16,543 nucleotides of DNA from Dunaliella salina (GCA_002284615.2 MU069465.1:574415-590957); one strand, 5' to 3'; counted from the first letter of the stretch, positions 8,434 through 15,763 are shown. Notes: generated from the sequence alone by a model not told the origin. A program made the numbers and translations.

Positions 8434-8934
8434 AAGGCTTTTTGTGCGCCCCATCCCAGGCAGACAAGCCCACCTTGACCTACCAAGATTCCCCCAAAAG
8501 ATATGGATATTCACCTCGTTGAATTTAAATTCTGACCTGACACAAATCCCTTCATCACTTTAGAATGTGCACGGACTCAGCATTCCCACACCATAACTAG
8601 ACTTGAAACACGCAGCTTAAGAAACCCAAACAAGAATATCAAAGCGACTTTGCATACCATCTTAATTGGTGTGGGTGGCACGATTTACAATGAGCTAACA
8701 TTTACACCTCTCATAAATCTGGGTCTTACCAAACAGAAAGCCTAATCACTAGCATCCAAGCTCAGAGACCATGCCATCCAAAGATTATCCACCATCATTA
8801 TCACTAGACATGCACTTTGCTTTCAGAGGGCATCTGGAAGGGGGTTTGATGGGCGCGCGGCGGCGGCTGAGGATGGAAGAAGAAGAGTCCGAGCGCTCAG
8901 GGGCATGGCTAGCAATCCTCCAGATCCCCATTAG
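8434..8934 (+). pseudogene. PD-(D/E)XK endonuclease remnant, copy B
   Basis: Continuing the 7234-8433 frame with no indel gives the remainder of the restriction-like nuclease. IHLVEFKF supplies E-x-K (near 8512-8530), a TQHSHT segment matches the QxxH helix position, and ILIGVGGTIYNE parallels ILLGVGGTIYTE of copy C. Then come PLINLGLTKQKA and a basic tail RRRVRALRG ending PPDPH and TAG at 8932-8934. In-frame stops at 8476-8478 (TGA), 8533-8535 (TGA) and 8743-8745 (TAA), besides the TGA at 8431, kill it. This class of nuclease nicks the target DNA to prime reverse transcription. The alignment with copy C over the motifs makes the assignment firm despite the decay. Confidence 0.7.
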
Positions 8935-9079
8935 TTCTGTCTCTTGCTCTCGCCTAGGCTAGTTCTGTCTAGTTTAGGTGGAGGGCCTCCTGGTGAGGCC
9001 TCTAACTTTTGTTAGGGGTTCTTCCCTTACTGCATGCGGCCTTTGGCTTGCGTAGACTTTTCTTTTCTTTTTCTTTGTT
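8935..9079 (+). repeat. 3' UTR with hairpins and TTTTC tail of copy B
   Basis: Two short perfect hairpins lie close together: GGCCTC-CTGGT-GAGGCC (8984-9000) and CTAAC-TTTT-GTTAG (9002-9015). They are followed by TGCATGCGGCCTTTGGCTTG, which can pair imperfectly, and then GCGTAGACTTTTCTTTTC (9050-9067). The pyrimidine tail reaches about 9079. Copies A and C2 have the same terminal signature. A stem-loop next to the 3' end is a plausible recognition site for the element's RT. Confidence 0.65.
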
Positions 9080-9329
9080 GCTGTCATCTTTCTTTCATCT
9101 GCTTTCCGGAGTCAACTTGTGTGTGATGACAGTGCCTTTCATGTCCTTTTCGATATACTGCATGTTACATAAGCTGAGCAGCCAGACTGAATGGCTGAAG
9201 GCTTCATATCCTATTGTAAACCTTGTAAGCTCAGAAACGAATGAATAACGCTTCACAAGGGTTTACAAGGGGGTGGCCTACTGTCCGGGACTCTGGCTCA
9301 TCGGCTACTGGTGAAACATTCTCAACCAG
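9080..9329. other. Unassigned sequence with one inverted repeat
   Basis: No coding signal is visible. TTGTAAACCTTGTAAG (about 9214-9229) and CTTCACAAGGGTTTACAAG (9251-9269) are imperfect inverted repeats that could form a stem of about 16 base pairs with a ~21-base loop. The pair lies at the downstream edge of the minus-strand fragment that follows and could mark its end. Confidence 0.4.
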
Positions 9330-9935
9330 CATCAAAGATTGAAACCAGTTCTGACAAGAATTTCAAAACGAGTCAAAGCAATGAGCTCCGGATCAGTCAT
9401 AACCTGAAAGCGAGCCAAGAAAGGAATGAAGCCAGCATTTGGGGGCCCAGTAAAAGCATGTAATGGCCGGAATAAACAGGTTTTTAACAAACATCTGCGT
9501 TTCTACACACAATAGAGGGCATGAGCTTCATCTTGGATCTGATCACCAGAACAGCGATCACTCAAAAGTGAATCCCGAGCCGCTTTCTCCACCTTCAGGA
9601 TGTGTGCCCTAGGTCGGAAGCGGCTAACATTCCTCATGACATGTGAAGACAAATCCAAACGCAAGTGCCTTGGTAAACGGGCAGGGGCACGCACATTGTG
9701 ATCAAAAGGCACTGCAAAAAAGATTGGTGAGTTCCCAGTTTACTGTAAGTGTCCCGCAGGTTTACTCGACATCTCTCCACACTGCCCGCAACCTGTGCCT
9801 GAGGTCATCATTAAACTCTTGAATAGAAATAGGAGTGCACTACCCCACAGCTGAGCAGTCCAGCATGAAGACTCACGTGAGTGAATGTTCAAATCTGCTT
9901 TCAGCACTCTTCTCAATGCCTCACTGTTAGACTCA
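9330..9935 (-). pseudogene. Fragment of a second non-LTR retroelement family (C-terminal zinc-knuckle region)
   Basis: Minus-strand translation in shifting frames gives ALRRVLKADLNIHSRE and SCWTAQL (about 9920-9850), then IQEFNDDLRHRLRAVWRDVE (about 9823-9764). Next come LPRHLRLDLSSHVMRNVSRFRPRAH (split by me as LPRHLRLDLSSHV and NVSRFRPRAH, about 9685-9600) and CSGDQIQDEAHALYCV with a stop (9550-9503). It ends with GPPNAGFIPFLARFQ and LIALTRFE (about 9450-9370). The 'RFRxRAH ... C ... DE-H' pattern is typical of the zinc-binding C-terminal region of another RT-bearing element type that I have met in algal genomes; I cannot name the family. It shares nothing with copies A-C. At least two frameshifts and several stops show decay. 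The quoted segments keep the same order on one strand over about 600 bases, which is the support. Confidence 0.55.
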
Positions 9936-10172
9936 GCATGCTATCATGATTACATATTTTGACAACAGACCTGAACCAGTAAAACTGAAGCGGCCCATGA
10001 CCACACTCTCTCAGAACAGCCCAGCTTGTAGTGGTACAAAAAGAAAAGAAAAACAATGTAGGCAGAGAAACTCTCCCTGGTACAGTTCCTTCCTGATAAA
10101 AATCCATTTACAAATATTTTCTGGTTAGCCAAGGAAGAAAGAGTGCATGCTGCTGGCACATCTGCGGGTCCA
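9936..10172. other. Unassigned spacer
   Basis: About 240 bases lie between the second-family fragment and copy C. Short frames on both strands have no recognisable motif. The sequence is AT-richer toward 10050-10125. I see nothing that can be named. Confidence 0.35.
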
Positions 10173-10338
10173 CCACCCACCCCCAAGCTCACCTATCTCC
10201 CCAATCTTCAAGATGCTCTCAAGTCCCGCGTGCATTCTAAACACAAGCTTGGATATGCCAATGCCAAAACAGGCTACTACTCTTACTATCAGAACTTATT
10301 GCCGCAAGTAGATAAAAAACAGCAATGCCTTCAGAAAT
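10173..10338 (+). pseudogene. Linker before the zinc knuckle, copy C (frameshifted)
   Basis: The frame 10143-10427 carries the residues homologous to copy B 195-260 and then runs out of phase near 10330. The continuing homology (SNAFRNMPNISVP versus ISNSFWRSPKIT) moves into the frame of the next entry. The part before about 10173 has no match in copy B or M and is probably flanking DNA. Confidence 0.55.
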
Positions 10339-11211
10339 ATGCCCAATATTTCTGTACCCATGGAGCGTACCATCCTGCAGTACCGCACAGGCACCCTCTA
10401 CAACCAAAAACATGCAGTACGTTTTAAAAGGTCAACTGGTCCATCTTGTCCCCTCCCAGGCTGCCATCATTTGGACAGCGCACTACACATGCTCTCAGGT
10501 TGCCAAAACCATATCATCTCTGACATGAGAACTGAACGCCATAACATTGCAGGCAGAATGATTACAAAAGCACTCAGCAAATGCCCTGTAGGGGCAGGCC
10601 TGGTATACACAGACATAGGAAGCAATTTTAAGCTTGCTCAACACAACCTCCAACTCCCTACACATGCCTCAAACAGAACTTTGCCTGCTTACTTCTTCCC
10701 TCAAAATCTTCCAGAGAGGAAAAGTCTCAACTCCAGCCGACTAGATGCTGTTTTGATCACCCCTTTTAATGCCAAACATACTTCAAACAGTGTTTCTCCT
10801 ACCCATTCCCATCACGCTTTGCGCAGCTCCTCACGGAGGACCATCAGAACTAGCCGCATGAGTCAACCCCATGAACTCTATGCAAATGAACGCCATGTAC
10901 ACCTAAAAGAAATCAAGTTCTGTGAAGACACAAGGCCAGAGCATCAGTTGAACGCGGCAAAGCAGCAGCATGCAGACCTTTGTAAACTCATTACCGCTAA
11001 AGCTGTTACAATTCACCCTATTCTCCTGGGTGTAGGTGGAACTATTTACACTGAGCATACCCTGAAGCAATTCAAACAAGTAGGATTGGATCTTCATCAT
11101 GCCACGAAGCTTGCTCATCAACTTCATGCCCATTCTGTTCAATATGCCCACAAACTAGTCACCACACGCTGCGCTATTGAAACAAGAATACTCCCCACAG
11201 CCAGGTTCTAG
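10339..11211 (+). pseudogene. Zinc knuckle and PD-(D/E)XK endonuclease, copy C
   Basis: A 290-codon open frame carries the C-terminal part of the polyprotein and is the best preserved nuclease in the window. A knuckle at Cys37-x4-Cys42-x7-His50-x4-Cys55 has two extra residues in its first pair compared with copies B and M (CPLPGC against CPLC). SRLDAVL gives the first catalytic Asp (Asp136, codon 10744-10746; the usual Pro is Leu). HLKEIKF gives E-x-K at Glu191 and Lys193. The helix following them has Gln-Gln-His at 209-211, the QxxH-like position. ILLGVGGTIYTE (residues 229-240) is shared with copy B. The enzyme would nick target DNA to prime reverse transcription. The frame lacks its own start; the first Met is internal. 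It could in principle still fold as an isolated domain, but an intact element is absent, so I treat it as a fragment. Confidence 0.7.
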
Positions 11212-11395
11212 AGCCAAGTGCTTCTAGCAACCCTCCAGAGCCACATTAGCTTTCTCTTTTTCATACCTTGTGGTGAAGGGGGCTCACGGCTCTTTTTTTG
11301 AGCCAATGTGTCTCCTTTTTCTTAATTGATGTAGGGAGAGTTTCTCTGCCTGCGTAGTTTTACTTTTTCTTTCTCCTTTTTTTTCTTTTCTTTAC
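11212..11395 (+). repeat. 3' UTR and pyrimidine tail of copy C
   Basis: After the TAG, GGCTC and GAGCC arms (about 11289-11305) flank CACGG-type and T-rich sequence. A GAGA-GTTT-TCTC-like hairpin lies near 11337-11350. GCCTGCGTAGTTTTACTTTTTC then opens a T/C tail to about 11395. The terminal signature differs slightly from copies A, B and C2 (GTAGTTTTAC instead of GTAGACTTTTC), so copy C may be a different subfamily. Confidence 0.55.
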
Positions 11396-11570
11396 ACAAT
11401 CAAACCTCTTATGAATCTGGGTCACAACCCCCCAAATTCTCAATAGCTCTGTTCCTGGATCTCTCCTGGGTTGGCCTTGTCTAGTGTAGGTTGTGAGGGC
11501 CTTCTGGGGACATTCAGATTTGGGGTACTTCCCTGAATGCACGTGGCTGCTGGCTTGTGTAGACTTTTCT
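11396..11570 (+). mobile_element. Short internally deleted retroelement copy C2
   Basis: AATCAAACCTCTTATGAATC (11398-11417) is identical to 5616-5635 in copy A, and GGGTC follows as in copy B. The sequence then jumps to the region around the stop codon: CAACCCCCCAAATTCTCAAT, AGCTCTGTTCCTGG, TCTAGTGTAGGTT and GGGCCTTCTGG, all found in copy A at 5808-5890. About 160 bases present in copy A are missing. It ends with GGCTTGTGTAGACTTTTC and a long tail. It is non-coding and sits directly on the tail of copy C. Confidence 0.6.
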
Positions 11571-11745
11571 TTTCTCTTCTTTTCTCTTCTTTTCTTTTCT
11601 TTTTTTTTCTTTTCTTTCCTTCCTTTCCTTTCCTTTCCTTTCCTTACCTTTCCTTTCCTTTCCTTACCTTTCCTTTTCCTTTCCTTTAATTTTGTTTCAT
11701 TTTGTTTTTTATTTTATTTTGTCTTCTTTTCTTTTCTTATAAAAG
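11560..11745 (+). repeat. Pyrimidine microsatellite, (TTTTC)n and (CCTTT)n
   Basis: About 130 bases of nearly pure T/C on the plus strand begin as (TCTTT)n and change to (CCTTT)n near 11620-11680. A T-rich tract with ATTTTG units then runs to about 11740. It starts at the terminal signature of copy C2, so it probably grew from that element's tail. A Phe/Leu/Ser-rich open frame across it (11493-11753) is a by-product of composition. Confidence 0.9.
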
Positions 11746-12250
11746 CAAGTTAGCTGCCTTGCTTTACAATGCCTCTGCCACATTTTGAAATGAATGAATT
11801 TTTCAGACAGCATATCAGCCATCTGCTAATGCAATAACGCAGCAGTCCTTTCCTAGTTCTAAAGGCTATGCACTCGTAGGCCAGCTGTCAGAGAGAGGAG
11901 CCGCCGCAGCCATAATAACAGCAGGACTATCAGCGCTAGCGTCCATCCAAGCTAGAAAGCAGCCACAAAAGTACAAAGACTCTCTCTGATTAGCTGCAGC
12001 TGGTAGTACGAGCCTAGGCTCCTCTTTGAACATGCTGATCAAACTTTTTTCCATCCCAAGGGTTCTACCCTGTGCTGATTGTAGAGGAGGGGAGGATGCA
12101 ACGTGTACGTTCCATTTCGAAATGAAGAATTCTTAGCCATTTTGAGAAACTGAGGCATGAGGAAGAGGAGGCGTTGGTACACCGCGTTCTTGATCCGTTC
12201 ACGATCACATGCAATTTCGGAACTGTTGCTTAGGCCCTGTTTACAACACG
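11746..12250. other. Unassigned spacer
   Basis: About 500 bases show no recognisable coding region, RNA gene or repeat. Short frames on the minus strand (for example 12054-11866) have no motif. A possible regulatory role cannot be judged from sequence alone. Confidence 0.35.
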
Positions 12251-12872
12251 CCGGGTAAAGGGTAATTAAAAATCCAAAAAATGCGATTACCCTAGAATTG
12301 CATTTACAATCCCGGGTAAGATTTTAGGGTACCCGGAAATAAAAATGTGCATTTTTGAATTTTTCTTACCGGACCCCCCCCCCCGTCCGGTAAGAAAAAA
12401 TCAAAAATACCCCTGGTCAATGGTGCAGTGTGAAGACGTTGTAGAGTGGAATCCAGCGCAAAACGGAATACAAAGATGTCTCCAGAACTGTTCTGAAGCA
12501 CCCATGCGAAGTTCGAGCCTTACAGACTCAATCAGCTGGAGCGAGTTGCCAGTCTCAGTTCTTGACAACCAATCCCTGGAAGCCTCTGCGAGTCTGCTCA
12601 AGCATCAGAGGTAGCCTGCTCAGTGCATCTTGGCCTGCATGCCCGCCCCCCCTCTCCCGGGCAGGTGCTGCTGACTCGTCCAAGCTTCTTGAAGCACTTC
12701 TTCCAAAGCAAGGTCACAACAATGACAACATGCTTGTATTACAGCATCCCTCTCAAGCAGATTTTCAGAAAGACCAATTACCAGGATTGTAAATGCAAAG
12801 TGGGGTAATGTTAAATTCCTTTTTTTCAAAGAAGGGTAATTGGAATTTTTTTCGAGAATTACCCTTACCTGG
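12251..12872. mobile_element. Palindrome-rich element with terminal inverted repeats
   Basis: The left end (12251-12315) reads CCGGGTAAAGGGTAATT ... TTGCATTTACAATCCCGG. The reverse complement of the right end (12781-12872) reads CCAGGTAAGGGTAATT ... TTGCATTTACAATCCTGG. The two ends therefore form inverted repeats of about 65 and 92 bases that match at both outer and inner borders, with a variable middle. The six bases flanking it, AACACG (left) and AACTCG (right), may be a decayed target-site duplication. The interior has no transposase, so a non-autonomous DNA (MITE or foldback-like) element is the best guess. The superfamily is not determined. Confidence 0.55.
12349..12410. repeat. 26-base inverted repeat with a C10 loop
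   Basis: The left arm 12349-12374 and right arm 12385-12410 match at about 24 of 26 bases in reverse complement and share the inner 15 bases TTTTTCTTACCGGAC without mismatch. A run of ten C separates them. The structure lies within the left part of the TIR element and would make a strong hairpin. A role as transcription terminator is not suggested by context. Confidence 0.85.
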
Positions 12873-13095
12873 AACTCGACCTCCAGCCGCAAGAATCCGA
12901 CCAGCACCGTCCACCCCCAAACTCGACGTATAAACTTTTGCCAGGCCAGTTTAATTGTCTACGAGACCTTATGCAGAAAGGACCCCTGACTGCGGCGGAA
13001 TTCCCGTCCAAAGTCCTTCCAACCGAATCGGTTGGCCTCCCTGCATTTTTCGGAGATCACAAATAACAAGCGCCCCCTTTGGAGTCGGGCCCAAA
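12873..13095. repeat. Tandem unit 1 core of the ~1.3-kb repeat
   Basis: AACTCGACCTCC, AATCCGACC, CCGTCCAAAGTCC, the 13-base palindrome AACCGAATCGGTT (13021-13033), TTTTTCGGAGATCACAAATA and GGGCCCAAATTT all recur in the same order in the cores at 14158 and 15481. The leftmost part of the core (ACGGGAC...CTCGG) is missing because the TIR element abuts here. No coding function is evident. Confidence 0.75.
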
Positions 13096-13099
13096 TTTT

Positions 13100-14157
13100 G
13101 TTGCTGCTGCTTTCCATGTAAGGAGGGCACGGCTCTTTCAGGAAGGAACCCATCTGCATGCATGAACTCCACATACTGTATGTGTGTGTGCTCAGCGAAA
13201 GTGATGTACCCCTTTGCATGCCTGCACAAACAGACTCACAAGCAACAAGGAAGGCACACCTGAAATCCTCATCCCCAAGATACAACCAGACCAGGAAAAC
13301 CATGAATGATCAGGGACCGGCTAGAATTGAACACGCCATGCTCCAGATGTGGCACCATGCATGCACTCAAACAAGGAAAGCTACTCGAAGTCCTCTGGCC
13401 AGGACCCATGGGTTCAGACCTCTTCAAGTTCTCCTTGCATCAAATCAGAAAGCGAACGAGGATTTCTGAATTCTCTTGCTGACACTGCATGCATAAAGGA
13501 AGGCACCAAACAAGAAGGGCTTGCCCTACAATGCTCCAACTGCCTGCAACTCCATGAAAAGTCCTCTTTGCCTGCAAGCAAGTTAAGTTCTCCTTGCATT
13601 TTTGCGTTTTTGGNATGGAAGCTCTTGAATTCCACGCTCCTTGNCAACACTGCATGCACAAAGAAGCAAACAAANAAACAAACAAGGAAGACTCTTTCAG
13701 GGAAGAATGCCGGGCAAGATGGGAAATCCTTGAAGGCCCCATGCCTTTGACTCCATGCCGAGGACGGTTGGAACAAATGAAACAAAATACCAGCCCAAAT
13801 GAAAGACTGCCATGCTCCTAGATTTCACACTCTCTGTTAACTGGCACTGCATGCATTAAGGACAGGCACACAAACAAGGAAGGCATCCCAATTGATGATA
13901 CGGAAGGATCCTTAGGTCATCAATGACCGGACAAGTCTTCGAACTTGAACCTTGAAGGCTTTGTGCTCCACCTTCACTCACCATCCACCACTTGCATGCT
14001 GGCATGTGCCTCTCTTTCTCGTGGGATTACTGATTCTCAAGACTCCTGGTGCTCCATGCTCCTCGTCAGTTGACAGCATGCATGATATTCCACGCGTCTC
14101 TGAGCACGAGGACGAATAAGAATAAATGATCACAATACTGACAAAATGATTTTTTGC
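13100..14157. repeat. Spacer of tandem unit 1, with short internal repeats
   Basis: The sequence is built from diverged short blocks. One is a TGCATGCA motif followed within 15-30 bases by ACAAGGAAGGC or ACAAGGAAAG, near 13240, 13372, 13515, 13685 and 13875. Another is a TTCTCCTTGCAT block near 13430 and 13589. A GAAAGACTGCCATGCTCCTA and CTGGCACTGCATGCATTAAG block lies at 13801-13860. The part from about 13800 to 14157 matches 15135-15480. Three ambiguous bases (N) are at 13614, 13644 and 13675. Small frames here have no motifs. Confidence 0.6.
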
Positions 14158-14425
14158 TGAGACGGGACTCCTCCTCGGAAACCGGACCTCCATGCAGCCG
14201 CAGGAATCCGACCGTCACCTCCCGCCGCGAGGCTCGGCACGCCAGGTCCAGGAACCCTGAATGTCGATTCCGTCCAGTTTTTGTCCGGAACCGTCAAATA
14301 ACAAGCGTGGAAATCCCGACCAAAGTCACTCCAACCGATTCGGTTGCCCCGGCATTTTCCGGACGATCACAAATAGCAAGCGCCTTTACAAGGCGGGCCC
14401 AAATTTCGCCCGGACTCCCATACTC
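14158..14425. repeat. Tandem unit 2 core of the ~1.3-kb repeat
   Basis: The core opens with GACGGGACTCCTCCTCGG and contains CAGCCGCAGGAATCCGACCG, CACCTCCCGCCGCGAGGCTC and CACGCCAGGTCCAGG. The palindrome is AACCGATTCGGTT (14333-14345), with the centre base T instead of A. CGGACGATCACAAATA and GGGCCCAAATTTCGCCCGG follow. Overall similarity to 15481-15696 is high. An open frame spans it but is not supported as a gene. Confidence 0.8.
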
Positions 14426-15480
14426 TGTTCTTCCTCACTGCATTTCTTGATTTTAAGCACAGGGTGCAAGGCCCGCCTGCAAGAATGACGTTGAGGGAGA
14501 ACACAAAGAAGACAGGAGTTCCTTGCATGGCTTGCAAATAGGAAGAATCAGAGCAGAATAAGGAAGCTCACATGACTGCCCCATGCTCTAGGGAACTGGA
14601 AGTTGAGACGAGTCCTCCGTGTGCAAAACTGATAAGCTTGAGCAGGCGACCTTTCAGGCAGGCCTTACAGGACATGGAGCACACTGCTTTTCAAAAAGGG
14701 AAGCCATCAGCATGCATGAGCTGAATCATGAAGCCCTGAGAGAAGAACACTCATCAAGGAACATCACCTAGGCTCGTCTCTCTTTCAAAACTCCAGCATG
14801 AATTGTCCTCACCAATTTAATCCACGCAGGACAAGACACACAACCTGAAATACTCAAACGCAGCACCACGCATGCAGTCAAACAAGGAAAGCAACTCATG
14901 TAGTCACACAATGAAAGACACACAAGCAGTCTGAAGTGGAAAACAACAAGGAAGGCTGAATCAGAAAGGCACCAGGGCACGACAACTGCTATAAGTATCA
15001 TAGTGTTTTCAAGACCCTATACTCACCACCACCGGCATGCTGACAGGCAATAGAATGAGCTTCTCTTCCTCAAGGGATTACTTATTCTCAAGACTTCTGC
15101 AAGTCCTTCTTGCACCAACATAAGTCTAGGCGAAAGGCTGCCATGCTCCTAGATTCCACACTCTTTGTCTACTGGCACTGCATGCATTAAGCACAGCCTA
15201 ACACACAAGGAAGGCAACCCAACTGCTGATGCACAAGAATGTTACCGGAGAAGGACTTGAACCTTGAAGGCTCCGTGCTCCTCCTTCACTCACCATACAC
15301 CACTTGCATGCTGGCAGGCAGCATGGGCCTCTCTTCCTCGAGGGATTGCTGATTCCCAAGACTCCTGCTGCTCCATGCTGCTCGTCAGTCGCCAGCATGC
15401 ATTTCATGCAGTCCACTCGTCTCCAAGGACGCGAACAAATTGGAACTAAACAACGAAATACTGACGAAATGAATTTTTTG
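14426..15480. repeat. Spacer of tandem unit 2
   Basis: It is colinear with unit 1's spacer. AGCATGCATGAGCT (14709) corresponds to TGCATGCATGAACT (13156), GTCAAACAAGGAAAGCAACTC (14878-14898) to CTCAAACAAGGAAAGCTACTC (13366-13386), and the block 15133-15190 to 13801-13860. From about 15240 to 15480 it closely follows 13940-14157 (GAACCTTGAAGGCT, TCACTCACCAT, CCACTTGCATGCTGGCA). Indels of up to about 240 bases separate the two units. No gene is visible. Confidence 0.6.
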
Positions 15481-15696
15481 TCGTGACGGGACCGCTCCTC
15501 GGAACTCGACCTCCGTGCAGCCGCGAGAATCCGACCGTCACCTCCCGCCGCGAGGCTCGTCACGCCAGGTCCAGGTACCCTGAGTATCGACGTCCTCCAG
15601 TTCTTATGCGGAACCGGCTAAGCGCGGGCGCGGAATCCCCGTCCGAAATACATTCAAACCGAATCGGTTGGCCCGGACTTTTTCGGACGATCACAA
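15481..15696. repeat. Tandem unit 3 core of the ~1.3-kb repeat
   Basis: The core carries ACGGGACCGCTCCTCGG, GCGAGAATCCGACCGTCACC, CACGCCAGGTCCAGG and the palindrome AACCGAATCGGTT (15657-15669), then TTTTTCGGACGATCACAAAT. It stops there, and a 22-base minisatellite begins instead of the GGGCCCAAATTT segment of units 1 and 2. The array therefore ends here. Confidence 0.8.
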
Positions 15697-15763
15697 ATTT
15701 CTGGTTAGAAATTTGAGTATTTCTGGTTAGAAATTTGGGTATTTCTTTCTTAGAATTTTGGGT
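15697..15763. repeat. 22-base hairpin minisatellite, three copies
   Basis: ATTTCTGGTTAGAAATTTGAGT (split as ATTTCTGGTTAG and AAATTTGAGT) occupies 15697-15718. It is repeated at 15719-15740 (ending GGGT) and in a degraded 23-base form at 15741-15763. Each of the first two units contains AAATTTCT-GGTT-AGAAATTT or its equivalent, a perfect 8-base stem with a 4-base loop in unit 1. Confidence 0.85.

Larger units (their letters stand above)
6625..9079 (+). mobile_element. Non-LTR retrotransposon copy B (5'-truncated, plus strand)
   Basis: The copy runs from the unknown domain (6625) through RNase H, zinc knuckle and a decayed nuclease to a stop at 8932-8934. A 3' UTR with hairpins and the terminal signature GCTTGCGTAGACTTTTC plus pyrimidine tail (to about 9079) follow. 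Frameshifts near 6700, 6905 and 7230 and in-frame stops at 8431, 8476, 8533 and 8743 show that it is dead. Its 5' end lies inside the polyprotein, as usual for target-primed insertions. It shares domain order with copy M but the two are clearly diverged at protein level. Confidence 0.75.
10173..11395 (+). mobile_element. Non-LTR retrotransposon copy C (5'-truncated, plus strand)
   Basis: The copy starts after RNase H, in the linker before the zinc knuckle (YLPNLQDALKSRVHSKHKLGY, here split as YLPNLQDALKSR and KHKLGY; compare YLTNLSDKLKTHMHKKHELG in copy B). One frameshift near 10325-10340 leads into a clean 290-codon frame with knuckle and nuclease, ending at 11209-11211 (TAG). A 3' UTR with GCCTGCGTAG and a T/C-rich tail ends near 11395. 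Copy C is the closest relative of the inverted part of copy A at DNA level. Confidence 0.7.

Noticed and set aside
8431..8535. Three in-frame TGA codons in the nuclease of copy B, suggesting TGA recoding
   Set aside because: A TAA follows in the same frame, the copy has frameshifts upstream, and one TGA replaces a Cys codon of copy C; simple decay is sufficient.
11493..11753. Phe/Leu/Ser-rich ORF
   Set aside because: It is the direct translation of the pyrimidine microsatellite.
12349..12410. Hairpin as a bacterial intrinsic terminator
   Set aside because: The context is eukaryotic repeat DNA, the loop is C10, and no gene ends nearby.
13220..13890. Repeats with irregular spacing that might be a CRISPR array
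   Set aside because: Blocks are diverged, spacing varies from about 130 to 190 bases, no cas genes are present and the genome appears eukaryotic.
14154..14450. ORF in tandem unit 2, partly shared with 15483-15716
   Set aside because: The frame similarity follows from DNA identity of the repeats; unit 1 does not keep it and there is no known domain.
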